Origin: Solenopsis invicta
Taxonomy: Eukaryota; Arthropoda; Insecta; Hymenoptera; Formicidae
Reading direction: 5' to 3'
Assembly: GCF_016802725.1 (NCBI RefSeq)
Contig: NC_052672.1
Coordinates: forward strand, 6,477,685-6,541,684
DNA: 64,000 bases
Part shown: piece after piece, positions 29,501 through 45,200 of the stretch
Numbering within the stretch: position 1 is the first letter of the stretch
Layout of the letters: every line of letters begins with the position of its first letter
Notes under the pieces: model-generated
The model's input: only the letters and a program-made list of their open reading frames with translations
What the model was told of the DNA's origin: nothing
Database searches by the model: none
Made by a program: the position numbers and the translations under genes

Positions 29501-32500
29501 TAAATCAAATAATTTTATATTTCTAACATTATTAAATTATTTTATTTATTATACTAAACATTTGGCTATATGGTGCATATTTTGTATAATATATAATGAA
29601 TCGTAGTTATTTTGGAAATATAAAATCAAATATACAAATATTTAACACATTAATAAATAAGAAAATATAAACCGATATGTTAGAACACAACCAATTAAAC
29701 AAGTCAATTCGATTATAGCTGAATTTTTGTGTTAATATTTCTTGTATGATTTTACATACAATTTCAAGTTCATCAAACTGCACACTAAAAAATTTAAATT
29801 AAATAATGTAATATTATATTTATGTTCAATTTATAATTGTGTTTCAAGATCGAAAATTTCGAGTTTAGTGTGATAAACTTAAAAATATACATAAAATCAC
29901 ACAAAAAATTAGCTATGTTCGAATAAACCTTTGTTTTGATATATTAATTGAATTAATAATTTATAATAAATAAGTATTTGTATTTAGCGTATATTATTAA
30001 AATAATAGAATTAATAATTTTTTGTTCTATTAAAAAGTTCGCCAAATTCAAACTTTGTAATAAAATCACCATAAATCAATGATCTAAAATTTGTTTTAAA
30101 GAGTAAAAGCTAAACTTTAATGTTTACATGATATCTTATTTCGAAGATGATTTATTACTTCATTTTATTGAACGCAGACCATATAATGACTAATAAGTTT
30201 AAAATAAATTAAAGTAATTATAAAAAAGTAAATTATTAAATTTGTTAATAGTTACTAAAAAAAGTAACTAATTGTAAGTTATAATTATAGATTCAAAAAT
30301 AAATAAAAAATTAAGCTATGTTTACTGAGAAAAAGTAGTTCTAATTGTAATCTCGTTACGACTCAATCTTATATTTCTTATATGAAAGATATTCATGTGA
30401 AACAAGAAGTTATTATGACATTAAAATGACGTCAAAATGGCTACAAAATGATTATTAAACGTCATTTTTTATTAATCATGATACGTTTTAATGTCATTTG
30501 ACGTTATCGTGATATGTTGTTTTGCTTAAATAGAATTCTAAAATTCTTTAATTTTTCAGTAATTACATATATCTTTTATACGTATAAAATATTTGGTTTT
30601 TAATCACGTTCTTTATTATTAGAATAATTGATTCACTTAATTCCTTCAGTGAATAAAAAGATCGATATTTTTAGAATTGAGATATTTAATTAATCTAAAA
30701 TTTTTAAAATTACATTTTTATTTTCTGCAAAGAAAAAAAAAAATAAATAATTTAAACATCACGTTGGGACGATTGTATATAAAAAGTAATACACATTTTT
30801 TACTTGCTTAAGTTTTACCGATTTCATTTCCATGTAAAAAAAAAAAAAAACTGGAAAATATTTCTGCACAAAGTTATTTCACCTTGATCCCTCGACAGAA
30901 GAGAATTTGAAGTTTGAATTTCGATTACAGATTCGCTTCTGGTTCAGATAGCTTCCGATCGCGCGCGGCTTCTGTCGAGTTAAGCTCGTAATTTATCCGC
31001 GGCCTGGTAATCGAGCGAATCTCGTGTCGCCGAAATGAAACAAGCTCGCGCTCTCCCGGCTTTCCGACCCTCGGCGTAAGCTCGAGGCCATCCCCGATTT
31101 ATTTGCTTCCGCGTGTATCATATCGGGGTCGCCGATACTCCATTCGAATCAAATCTGCACTGTGCACTTTCGACACGACCGACGCAGCTCCGTCGCGCGT
31201 TTGCGAAATTTCGCTTTATTAACTCTCGCGTCACGCAAACTTCCTAAATTTTCGACAGTTAAGCAAGTTAACAAAATCACGTTCCTCGCGGTATCATATT
31301 TATCGATGTTCTTTTTCTGAATTCATTGAAACTGTAATACACAATACCTATAACAGCGTAAAAACATGTTTATCTCGTGCAAACGCAAGCGCTCTCGCAG
31401 CGACAGCCACGTCCATGTCGCGCACTGTTAAACTTCGCTTGTACACGCTGTTGACGGTTCGGCTGTTGACATAGTAAACACGCATTAAGCTACATGCATC
31501 AATCGCGATTACATACGTTTCTACTGTCTCTACCGTTCGCGGATCGCGTAAGCGGAAATAGAACGTACGCGCGAGATGATTTCTAACTGTATCCGACATA
31601 TGGTCAGAAATGATTACGATTGGGCTTCCTTGGATCCGCCAACTAATTTTTGGGTCCGTGCCGAGTTCACTCGCGCCTTGCCGCGGCTTCGTGATATCTA
31701 ACTCGACCGTCGAAACGGACCGTTACATATAGCCCATTTTGTTTCACTCTGATTTATGGCAGCCGCGATACAAAAACGCCGCGGGTTTCACAAACGGCAA
31801 CGGGACTGACGCTTCTACGGCAAAAACAACGGCACGCCGAAGTAAAGCGACGATATACATGACAGGGCAATAATTCTCTATCATCTGTCATGATTTAGGC
31901 GGCGGGGGAAAAAAATTTGTATAAAAGTTGCATCAAGGGACGGTGAATTGCTGTATATACATATGAGAAACACCTCTCTTCTTTGCATACATAAATGCAT
32001 TGAATTTCAAACTAATGATCCTTTCATGTTATAAAAATATATTAACACGTCGGAATAGCCAAAACGGCCAAGTTACTATTTATTAACTATATAATACATA
32101 GTATGCTATTAAACAAATGGCTGCGTTCAGCACAGAAGAAACAGCTTTGCAACTGTTGTAAGATTTTTTAATACAATTGTTTCTTGCCCTTCTTGCCTGA
32201 ATACATGAACCAATTATATTAAAGATTCTTATAAGTTGTAAAATCTTTCTGCTTAACGCAGCCAATATTTAATAAAGATGTTTTTGCTTTTTTTCTGCAT
32301 TGTAACGTGTAGATTAGATCTTTCTCTACATAACAATATTTTTTGTATTTTTTTTAATTATTATGCAATTATTATACATTTTTGTCACAAATATATTGTA
32401 ATAACCATGCCGATTACCCATCAGTAAACTGGCACAAAACGTATTAAACTACAGAAATCAACTGTTTTATTTTATATATGCAGATTAAATGCAGAATAAA

Positions 32501-33236
32501 AATATATTTTTTAAAGCTTTTTGCAAATTCAAGCGTACACACAATTGTTTTAAAAGACACGATTAAAAGTTTAATCTCCGCGACATTAGAGAATTTCCAC
32601 ATGCAACCATTTATTATTTAAACTAACGATAATACTTCTGTAGTAAACAGAATTATTGGTACACGTGTGACGGTATGAGCAACATGACAAACATTTAAGT
32701 AATGTAATTTATCATTCTATATAGTTAAAACATACCGTTACCGCCGAAATCTCTCGTTCTCACGGGGCGATACTTCACTTCGAAAACGTGACGTGCAACG
32801 TTATTGAACATATTGAACATTGATCCAAGTGTCGCGAATGCGAATAAATCTGTCAACAATCTATTGTTGATATCGTAAACTTTTATTGCACGTAAAAATG
32901 AATTGTTTAATCTGCATATATGAAATGATCGAGTTCTGTGGATTACCATATTTAATAATACATTTATTATTTACGTATAAATGCTATAAAAAAAATATGT
33001 AAAAGAGTTAACTTTTATATCAGATTCATACCGTTTTGCATCATAACACTGAATAATTGGTACAAATTATCGCACTGCTTGAATACCAGTTAGAGCGCAA
33101 ACAAATTAGTAGTGCGATTAGATTAATTGCGTACGCTAAGATATAATCATGACAATTAGTCCCGTCATTTGTATTAGCAAACAGGCTCCTAGACCCAATA
33201 ATCTAGAATCTTCCCTTAAATGCGCTCTATAAGCCA

Positions 33237-33281
<45 letters not shown>

Positions 33282-36200
33282 ACGGCGTTTTCTTCGTGGC
33301 CTCACATACCGTACCTCTAAATAGCACCAAAGTAACCGAAATAGTTTCGGGAGCATACATATTCATACACGCGTCGATCTTTTTGTTGCAAGACTATACG
33401 AACGTGCACGGTGCAACGAGAATGCCACGACCGAGATTCCTCGCGTTGAACTTTGTAGCACCCGTAAAAGATTTGCACGAATGACGTGCGAACAAACGAA
33501 ATAAATATTTTCCACACATTGGTATTTTTATTCTGTAGAAATCGATTCCTCGTTAAATTGCTAATAAATCAATCGTTAAATCGTTAATAAATCAATCGTT
33601 TATCACCAACGACAACAGTGTTGAGAGGATATTCAAATGTGGCACAGGAATAAGTTCCAAATGAATATTAGAATGTCACGAATACGATAACAATTCGTTC
33701 GTCGGGATGATATCGCGTCGTGAGTCATACCTACGAAGAAAGGGTTATAGTGATTTCGTCACGTACGGTCTTAAAGGTTTCCTTGATACGCCGAAAACGT
33801 ACACGCAATACTTTATCGGTGGTCTGATTAATCGTTACCGTGCAAAAGAATAGAATTACGCATAACAATTAGTTGCATGCTCGTTTCTGTCGCTAATGTA
33901 TTCGTGTCCTTTATTATTTTTCGACATGCCTCCTTTCGCATTTAATTCGGTTTCAAAATAACTCCCGCAGCAGAAATTCTTCGACGTACGCATTACGAGA
34001 TATACGGTATGGGTTTATAACGGCTAACGCATGGTGAATTGGGAGAAAAGAGTAACGCGTGAGAACGAATAACTGGGTCTCTTCGATCGCATGTCGCTAA
34101 ATTCAGGAACTTCAACTTAAGCGCGGACAACGCGCTCCACGCTCTAACATCGTCCAATTATTAATAACGTTAGTCGATTCAGAGCAGATAATAAAGATGC
34201 GACATTTACGTTATTATCATATGGTACTGATCAAGATTTTAAAAATTTCTTCATCCCCAGGTGAAAATCTAATTGATTACTACAATATAATTGATTACTA
34301 TAATATAATCTCACTAGACAACGTAATTGTTTGTTCCTCATTAATCAACGTGGGATCACTCGCGTTTTACGCTTCTATTAAAGAATACCCGAAATGAGAT
34401 GGTTTTCAACCGTAATTTTACTTACAAAAAGTGAAATGGCAATAACAATTGGTGAAACTATGTTAGTTTGGTACGTACTGTACCGATGTATGCGACGCGA
34501 GAAATTTTGCTCGGACGCGAGTGACCCCAGGGTTAATTTATTTTTTATCATCTCTTAACATATCTTCTATTATTATAAAAAAGTATAGATTGATATTCTA
34601 AAAAAAATGAGTTAATTCAACAAACACTAGTAATTTTATAATTTTATTATTTTATGTTACATTATATAACTACACCCCTAAAAAAGTATTTTAATTATAA
34701 AGTAAAATTCCCTGTAATCCCATATTCTAAATGAAAACTTTCAGAAAGGCTATTCCTCTTCCAGTAAAATGGACTATTTACGATAAATGTAACCGATATT
34801 ATTCTAAAAGTTTGCTCTCTCTTGTATTAAAAGGATTATATTTACTTCAAGCGGAATGCCCTTTCTCATGCGATATGAGTAACACAAAAAACAGTGTGTA
34901 TCGCTGCGTTCTACCGTGTATTACATATTACATTTACTCTAAGCACTTTTATATACGTATTAAGTACTACATCAATATCAAATCGCTTAATATCTCTATT
35001 TATATCAAGATATTTGGTATTGATATAGTACTTACAATTACCACAGTGCTCGGTGTAAACTATATGTACATATTATACAGATATATGATTGCCGCAAAGG
35101 AAGATAGACGCAGTAACCTTTTTTGTGAATGAACAGTTTAAAAGAGAGAAAATTGCTATTCAGATGATGTTATTCCTTGTAATTGATATTAAGAACAGCA
35201 AAATTTGTATTGCAGATGCAAGACAAAATTATTTTAACTACAAAAATATTGTACTTAGATTATTTTCCTCTTAGTTTCAAAGAATTCCTCTTGAAGCTAT
35301 ATATAAGAATAAAATCTAAGATATAAATAATTCAGCTAATCAAAGATTTTTTTTGTATATATGTATCATAATTTATTTTGTTAATTTCTCGAGCTATTTT
35401 ATTTTGATGTATTTATCGTCCAATAATTATCCCAATCGTTCTTATAGCCATGAAAGATTATCAATAATTACTAATTTTGTTACAATTTAAAAATCTAATA
35501 AATTATCAATAACTATTATGTATTTATTAATCGTCAGATTATCCTTATAGAGCATTTTGTTAATCTTTATAACATTTATTTTTAATAAAGAAAGATATTT
35601 TCAAACATAAGAATAAGATAGAAATTTTTTTTAGATTTTTTTTTAGAATTTTACATTTTTTTTTTACTTTCGTTAATTCTTAATATTTATCTTCCCTTAG
35701 TATCTTTGAAACAGTAGTTTGATATATGGTTCATATGTTAACTATGAGCAATTACAGATGGCAAGGGTATTTTTGCGCGCTTTTGCGCGAGGGGTTGGCG
35801 AAAAGGATCGCTGAAGAATTGCACAAGAAGAGGAAGAGGAAGGGCCAGAATTACGAGGGGACAAAAGGGTGGAGAGGAAAAGGGAGGTCGCGCGCGCTAA
35901 CACGAGGCAGGCGCGGGACGATCAATTACGTAACCCAATAAAAGTGGGTCACGTGTCAAAGTGTGGAGCCATCCCCGAGGTGTCCAACTTTTTGGTAAAA
36001 GCTCGTAAATTACCAGTCAGCTAGCTAGCAAGCTAGCTAGCTAGCTAGCTAACTAGCTCTGCTACCACCGCGCGCGGCTTTAAATAGAATGTGTCGGCAG
36101 CTTGGGGGCTCGTGTCCAACTACCCTTTCGCAATCTACCCGTTCATCGTTTCCTCTTTCAATCCCTGTCATCCCTCTTTAATCTCCCTTCTTCCCTTGAT

Positions 36201-39200
36201 TTTCCACCTCTCCGCATGTCACGTAGGCAGTTCCTCATCCTGACTTTTTTTCGCGAGGAGGAACCGAAGCCGGACACGTAAGTCACTGGTCGTTAGTCGT
36301 TGGCGAAAACTCGCTATCAATGTGGTAGCGGGTGATAGTAAGAGACGGAGAAAGAAAGGGGCAGAGAGAAAGGGTCGGTTTACGAGAGAAGATTCTAGAA
36401 GGGGATGAAAAGGAGTGAGAAAGACACGACGGCAAAGGGAGAGCGAGAGAGAGAGAAAGCGTCACGGCAGGAGAAGTAAGACAATCAATAAGATTGCTGG
36501 GTCCGAAGGAACTCAAGCCCGGATTCGCCGAATGAGTTCAGTACACTTTCTGTCAAATCCTATGAGAAGACTCGCATTTCACTGACTAAATTATCAGATC
36601 TTATCCTTGAGTGCGAGACGTCGGATTAAAGTCTTTCGTAAGAAATGGAAAGATCAAAAGTAGGCAATGATGAAGGGCGCCGAGATTAAACGGGACGTAA
36701 GCTTTTTCGTAAGGAAGGGCTCACTCTTCTCTTGAGGAAGTCGATACCGGGTCTAGTCACCGGATAGGCAATCGGATAGGTCAGGATAGAAACGGGATAG
36801 GTTAGAGAATGCCCGTAGATGTCAGGTCGCGTGGATAAGTGGGGTTGCTGAAGCGTGAGGGTGGCGATGAAAAGAGAATGCACGAACAGGGGTTGTAGTA
36901 GTGGAGGCCGCACAATCGCCGCTCTGGCGGATATTGCCGGAACTACGAATTACCCCGTGTCGCCGGGGGTACTTTCCTGCTGGGTGCACTTCTTCGGAAG
37001 CTCGAACGTAGCGTTACGATGCTGGTGTCTCCCGGAACAACGACGCGAGAGATTCCGGGGATGAAATTTTGCGTCGATAAGGAAGAACCACTCTCGCTCG
37101 GGGTGGCCATAAGGAAAGTACAAAGTACTTCGAAGACCACGTTACGCTGTGCGACGTTACTACATTAGATTGGAATCCTAAGGATTTTTTACTTTATTCA
37201 TTATTTCCAGAGATAAAAATAATAATTATTAATTCCGTAATACTGCTAAGTAAAAGTACAGTTTTTATTATTAAAATTGTGTTGGCTTAAAATAACATTT
37301 AATATAATTTTATATATTCAACTAATATTGATTCAGTTCCAACATTTTGAAACTTAAAAATAAAAAAAAAATGTATAAAAAAGTTCTTGAAGTATAAAAA
37401 AAGTTTTTAATTATATGGATAAATTTTTACCCACAGTAAATGTAAGAAAATATAAGTAATATTCTTGGACTAAAAATAATTCTTTGAAAATATCAAAAAG
37501 ATATTTCATTTTATGTAATTACAAGAATCATAATTTCAGAATAGGGTAACTATCCCCGTTACCGTTACAGTTACTTCTTTTAGTAATGGCGCTACTTTCT
37601 TTTTCTTATAACTGTAATGGTAACGTAGTTACATTTTTTAGTATAATAACGATAACGAATTTACCAATTATTTTTATCATTACTTTTTATATTTTAGATT
37701 ATTTATGATATAATTTTCGTATATTCTGTTTTCATCTTTCAACTAATATTCTTTGGCTGATATGCATAGTCGATTACTACATTTAAGATCATTTGTAGTA
37801 CTGTTTTAAGATGTGATCAACCAATAAAAGCCGTATTAGCATCTTAAGACACTAAAGACGGTCTTGAAATAAAATTCGATTATAGTTATAGTCCGTTGTA
37901 ATATTTAAGATCGTTTTAAGATTAGTCTTAAGATGTCAAAAACCAATTACAGAACCGTATAAGATAAAAACAAATTTTATGGAGTTCATATTTGATGAAT
38001 TCTATATAAATCTTACTCAGAAAATTGTATAATTGTATAATTCTTGTAGTTTTATTTATTTTAAGGATACTTATTGGTTTTAAATTATTATATTAAAATT
38101 TTTAAACATAAAATTAAGGGTACAAAAAAATATAAATTGAACCATACTTATAATTGTAACTGAAATCAAGATTTTCATTTGAATTTTAAATATTTCAAAT
38201 TTATCTTTAAATTTTTTATAGTCTTACAAACTTAAAAAATTTTATTATTTTTATTAATATTATACAAAAAAATAGTACAAAAGTAAACTTTTTATTTAAT
38301 CTAATTTCATATTGGGATTAAAAAAATAACAAAAAATATAATAAATCGTTACTTTTTATATGTATAATGGTAACTATTTACTTTTAAAAAGTAACTTTCC
38401 GTTCCCTGCATAAGCAAGAAATAAGAAATAAAATAGTAATTATAAGAATTATTGTTTGATACTTTTTAATCGATTCGTAATGTTAGAGACAGTCAATTTT
38501 TCAGTAAAAATACGAATTCAGAATAAAATGGATAAGATTATTTTTAATCTTTTAGTACTAAATTGCTAAATTATTTTTATGTCAAATAATATAAATTTTG
38601 CATTTTTAGGAAATAAGATTAGTCCTCAATTTAAACAGTTTTAATAAAAAGTTTTGCCGTTTCTGTACAATGCATAACTGTGCAATTTTGACAGTAACAA
38701 CATGATTATTATTCATAAACAAAAGATATGTGCTCAAAATAAAAAATAATTTTGTTAGAGATTCTAATATTTTATCGATTTTCAAGAATTTTGATCATCA
38801 TTTAGATGAACGAGCCAGAAAAAGGCGTTAAGGTAAACTACGAAGGGTTAAGGTCTGCACACGATCGGAAAACCATAGATCCTAAGAGAAACTTTCTCAG
38901 CCTATGTGGCACTAACAATAAATAACAAGGTCGGCAATAAATAAGGAGCGCGATAGAGAAGGTCTCGTGCGTCACAAAAGCCGGGGTCACGATACAGAAA
39001 ACGCCCAGCCAAGCACATTCATCAAACTTTTACGAGAATATTAGGAACATCAAAAAATAATTCGCATATTGACTTTTGGAGGGAGAAGGAGACAAATACC
39101 TGTAAATAGTTCCAATTATGTCTGCGATTAAAATTATTTATGTATCTATTTTCAAATGTCTTTCTGAGCTCAATAAATAAATTTCATAAAACTTTTAATC

Positions 39201-42200
39201 GGTTAGGAGGAAAATAGTACCATCATTTCAAGAGCATATTTTTAATCCGATACGACGATCGAATTTTTATCGAATAAATATTTTTGTAACGTCAAACGTG
39301 ATTTGTATTGGACATTGGAATAAAACGTTCGTCTACATTTTCAATTAAAATTTCGATCAAACTTTGTATTAACTACGTTAAACGTAAAGTTGCAATAAGC
39401 GTACGATTTTCCTTTTTTTTTCTACATAACCATGGCTAACCGATGGCGAGTTATCATTGAGTTTCTCTAGGTCGTTAGAACTTGGCGCTCGTAAAAAAAA
39501 AAGAATTGTCATCACGAAATTTGCGTGTTTTTAGTGCTAGCCTTGTACTTTCCGCACATCAAACGGTAATACTTTCCACGTGACTCCTCTTCCTTTTTCT
39601 CTCTTTCTCTCTTTTCGCAGAGCACACAACCCGTTCCTTCTATTTATATTCGGAATCGGATTCACGCACGAGTGCCCATTATGGAAAAACGTAGCTCGCA
39701 GAATAGAGGACCCAGCTCTGCCTGCAGCCGTCCAGCGACTATGCATATGCCAGAAGAGTCGGAGTGCATGTGCATCTTCGCGCTGTGCATACAGCCAGTT
39801 CTGGAAATGAGCCGAAACCTCTTTCCGCGACAGAATAGACGAACATAGGAGGGTACACAAAGTCAGGCAAGGTCTTCGAAATGCAAATGCGGGAAACATG
39901 ACGAAATCGTACGCGGGAAAACTTGTTTTCCAGGAAAAGTGATGCGGCAAACCTTAATGGAAATCCCACGTCGGAAACTTTGTGATTGTATACATTACTT
40001 CCTGTATACTTTATGGAGAAGCAGCAGAAGTTTCGTCAATATGTAACAAGTATCCCAAAAGATATAAAGGTTAAATGATAAAATTATTATTTAAATTGTA
40101 TAACAAAGTAAAACGCTGCGTGAAAGCGTTCCGATGTGAAAATATAAAAAAATAACATGAGCGAACTTTCCACTTTAACGTCCGATAAAAATCACGTTTG
40201 GTGTTACAAAAATATTCATTTGATAAAAATTATGTATAGTGTTCCTTTTGAAATCATAACGGAAAGAGGATTTGCAGTTGAAAAATATGAAAATTTTTAT
40301 TATTTTATATAAAACTTCAGGACACACTGTACATTCGCCATTGCCCTTCCTTCCAAGTACTTTTTGTAATGCAGATCGATAATTTCCACTTCAGAAAAGA
40401 TCGCGCGATTCTCGAAAAACGATGATAAGTAGAACGATTTAGGGATGAGAAGCTTCGTCTCTCCTTCATAAAACGGGTCTTCAGCGCATATCGATCATTT
40501 CTGTTTTCGTAGTCCCTCTAGATGGGAAAGGAGTAATCCCGCTCGGCGAATTGTGGATATTTGCTTCCAGTATTCGGTTTTCAACTACATTTTGTTTTTA
40601 TTCCCGAGCTATCGGTGCACGATGGCGTGTATCGTGCAAAAAATATCGCATCGACATTGCGTATTATCGGGGATCAACGTGTAACAGTTGTACGCGGACC
40701 ACTATTTTCCGCTGTACAATGACTAACTAAATTCATTTGCAACTGCATGAAACAATTTAGCGAGGTATAAAAAGTGTAGTGATTCAATTATATGGTAAAA
40801 TAGTATCACGGCATTGTGTTACAACATTAATTGCACATACAGTTTCGCGCGTATACATACGCATTTAAAATGTAAATCTATTTTCTATATTTTGAACATC
40901 TAAAAATTAAAAATCAATAGATTTAATACCGACGATCAAAGGTATGTAAAAATTATACAAAAAGGTATACAAAAGTTATATAAAAAGTGTATAAAAGTTT
41001 TTAAGAATCAATATCTCATTCGCGGATATTTATCTACGTACAAATTGTTGAACAACTGAGAAAATTAAAATTTGAACACATTAAGATACATTTAATTTAA
41101 TGACGTAGAGATTTAATAAACAGAGTTAGAGATCTAATTTAATAAAAAAACCTAGAACTGTCAGAGATTCAGGGGAGATTTTCCTTAAATTTGATTTTTG
41201 TTAACTTTTTACTGTCACAAAGATTTCTTTTGGAAGAATAAAAATATTATGGATTTTTATACTTTCCTCTCTTAAAGATTCTCCTAAACTTTTTATCCAC
41301 CCAAAAAGTTCCCCATGATAATAACAAAACTTACATGAGAGAGAAAATCCCCTAATCTTGCAGCTCTGGAAAAAACTCATTAAAGAAAGAATCTTAAGAA
41401 CCAAAATCGAAATACTTGTTATTTCCTCGTTTAGCATAAAAGCAGGCAACATAGAATAGGTTACTAATATAGATTAAAGCTTCCCAAGGAGAACAGAAAA
41501 GTCAAAATAATGTCAATTTAATGTTATGTTGGTAAAATTTATGTCATTCTTTTTTATCATTATTTGGTCATAATTTGGTCAATGTGACGACAAATTAACA
41601 CATTTTGTCATCTTGTTCTTTTTGGATTATTATAACTTATTTAAAAAAAACGTACTACATTCACAGGTAACAATTATTGTTTTAATTGTTACACAAAACA
41701 TTTTCTAACAAACAGCAAATATTGTGCGACAATAGCTTTTTTCAATTCAAATATTTATTTGTATTGTTTTTGAAAATATTGTCACAGTATATTGTCATAA
41801 TTGTGTTTCCAGAAGTGTGAAATATATTTTTTAATTAATATTCTATCATTTCAATAATGTTGCATGAGTAATGTTATACTATTTAATTGTTATTATTAAC
41901 TTTTTATTGATTTTGTCTGTCATTAAAATATACAAATGATATGAAATACCTTAAGGGTAGAGAATAAATATAAAATATATTATAACCTTTGTATGTTATA
42001 ATCTTTTTTATGACAAATATAATTTTACCTAAATTTTCCAGATTTTAAATTTATTTTTCATATGCAATGATGTTTATTTTACGTAAAGTGTTATTTTAAA
42101 TTATTCAAGTGCAAAAATATAATTGTTTTGTTTTTATCATGAATAAGAATATTTATTTTAAAAAATAACGTTTAGTATACATAATAATTAAGATTTTTAA

Positions 42201-45200
42201 TTTTATATTTTTTTATGTGTTATTATACAATAAAAGTATAAACCATTTAACGCTTAACTATGTTTCAATTATTTAACACAAATAAACAAGTTTACATTTC
42301 ATTTATTGTATTAATGTTTCCTGAAATTTATCCTCCATTTTGTATTATATTTCAACTTTCAGACTCTCTCATTTTCATACTATTTACTTTTTCATCAATA
42401 TTAAAGTTAATTTAAATTTTGGAAACTTTCATTAATTAAACGTTATTATAGTTTATATTTTAAAGAAAGTACTTTATCCACAGATGATAATCGCTGAAAG
42501 TTATTGCAGTTATTGCACAAAATACATATGTTAAGAGCATTATAAAGTAAGCTAATGTCTTTTGCATAAATTAAAGACTTTTGCATAAATTAAAAGTTTT
42601 AATATACATTTATAACGGAGTAACGTTACTTTAGAAACGGTTAGTCCATATTACTCGCTTTTACTCACCTAAAATTTGTATTTTATCATTTTATTCTGAA
42701 ATTTTTCCACGAGTTCAATTTAATACGAATTTTCTTTATAACTAGTCTGTTATCTCGTTCAATTATCCGCGCGTTAATAGCCCTAAGGAGTAGTTACTGC
42801 TTCTTAACCGATTCACACAGGAAAGTACGAACTATAAAAGTTGTAGGACCGATAGTTTATCGTTCCGTTATACAGTCACTCGCTGCTAATCGCGTGGTTT
42901 ACGGGCTCCAAAGTCATTCCGTGTGTAACTCGAGCACAGTTTGTGTGCAGTTTCCGTTTCCATCGTGATGAGTGGAAACTTCGGTCAGGCTTCTCTCCGT
43001 TTCAGTGCCACTGTTTTCGCGCGATGGCGTAACCGTACGCTTTAAAACGCTGGGGTTTGTTTTAAACTTCATTGCGATTTTCTTCGAGTCTTAACGCGCG
43101 GGACTAATTCTTCGTCCGTTTCTCCGTTTAGCTCTCTTCGTGCGAGAGCGCCATAATTTTCGAGAACTACTTAAAGCTACCTCAGACAGGCGAGCCCGAA
43201 AACTTTTCCTAACGACACAACAATCACGAGAACTCCCACCGCGACATTGATGCTGATACGTAATAAAGATTTGTGCTTCCATTAGGCGATTAAAATTAGG
43301 GGGAATTTTGAAGTTTCTTTTGCATAGATAACTTTAAATTGTATTACAAAAATAACTCATTTAACAGTTTAATATTTTCTCCCATTTTTAGGGTATAAGC
43401 CGACGTCAATTGTTCTCGTACCGATATGTTAATTTAGGCTCAACATTCGTCATATCAAGAATATGAGGATAATATCGTACGTCTGAACCAGATGTACGGG
43501 TAAATAATTTACGAGGCGATCGCGCGGGTTGTCAAAGGTACAGGTGAGTAATGGGGAAAGTACTCACGGGAGATGGGATCCGCGCCATCGAGCTTCCTGT
43601 CGGAGGCGACGTTCTCGTGAGCGGCTTCCTTGCTCGTCCTTGGACGACATCCAGCGGCAGGGTTCGTTTCGTTGCTGTTGGCAACTCCGTCCTGATTTTT
43701 GTGCTCGTTTCGTAGGTGGTCGTTTCTCTCATTCGGCTTACAAGCACCGCCGCCAATTCCGGCCTTCGACGACGGCTTACAGCTGATACTGCCCGGATTC
43801 CCATTAATGTTCGCGTTGACGTTGATGTTGCTATTGCCGTTGGTCGATGCGTGATTGTCGGCCTAAACGGTGAACAAAGCGATCGTAAATTGCGAGCATA
43901 AATCTCTCAACACTATTTATAGAGTATTTTAGTAATTTTATTGCTCGCAAATTGAAAATCAAAGGGAATATTTCATGCAAAAGTAACAGTGTTTTATCCG
44001 ATAAATTCATTTGGAGCAATTGAATGTAATTAATATCAAAAAGATTGTTAATCGCAATAAATTATTATAACCAGTCAAACCGCACGTAGAGACTAAAAAT
44101 ACTTTTATTTATTAAAGATTCATGATAATTATAAGCTTTCAGTCAAGCTTGGTCAATAAGAAGTCTTTAGATAAAAGTTGATAAGAATGTATAGGATTGC
44201 AATTGTGGTCATCAAAAATAGAATTCCCTCTTTTTGATAATTCTCTAATTACAATAAAGAGAAATTACATCAAAAATAGTTGAAAATAACGCATTAGGAA
44301 ACGTCAAACGTTACAAAACAATAGATGATTAACAGAAAAAATAAGTAACAACATAAAAATTGCACGAAATCGCGACACTGGAATCGTGGCAAAACGTCCT
44401 TCGCGATGAAGAGTGATCTATCCTCTTTAACCCTTTACATCGAAACGAGGCGAGGCTCGTGGTACCACCTGCCACCCATTCCCAGCTATAATTGAAGTTG
44501 TCTCGTTTCGTATTGTAAAGCTATATAGGCGGTAGAATTTTTTTTCTCGCGCGCAGCACCGGCTGGAAAGGCAAGTCTTTTATTCTGTAAGTACTTGGTT
44601 GCGAGACTAACTCGGATCTTCCCCGAAGACATCTGTCCTACCGCCAACAGAGGAAGAGAGACAACCTGTCTCACAGTCACTTTCTTCCCCCGCATTCAGC
44701 GATCATTTGACCTTTTACCGCCGACACATTTTTAGCAGGAACTTTCCTAATACGACTTTCACGTTTAACGTGGTAGTTAAATTGAGGATAACATCGGCAG
44801 ACAATTTACCAGATAACGGCTCACGAATGAGAATTAATTAACTGATTTGCAGTCCCGTATTGGATAATCACGTTGCCGTCTCGAATTTCATATAAAGTCC
44901 TAAATAATATTCTGTTTTTTTTTCTTTTTTTCAGAAACGCGAGTTGATTGCTGATAATCCGTAGAATAAAAATTTCTAGGCACAGTTTCAGATACACAAC
45001 CGCGAGCTCTCAACGATCAAATTAATCTTCGTAACTCTATGCCATAATTTGTTTTCCTGCAAAAGCATTAACTCGCGAAAGTAAAACGAATGCTAACGGA
45101 TTCAATTTCCGAGCTAGTTAAGCGCGTAACCAAAATCCATATTATAACAGACTCGTAAAGTAAACATGAGCAAGGGTCTCTGAACAAGCTAAACCGCCCA

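Noticed and set aside
34731..35132. 133-codon plus-strand frame rich in Tyr/Ile
   Set aside because: AT-driven composition, no family similarity I can see, no splice or promoter context. Could be an orphan but unsupported.
39537..39950. 137-codon minus frame in CAMTA intron 2
   Set aside because: Overlaps plus- and minus-strand frames of similar length, no recognisable domain, no phase-compatible splice signals found; kept only as intron content.
43532..43804. 90-codon Arg/Thr-rich minus frame overlapping CAMTA exon 2
   Set aside because: A shadow; the neighbouring frame is open for the whole splice-bounded exon, has orderly composition and fits phases on both sides.
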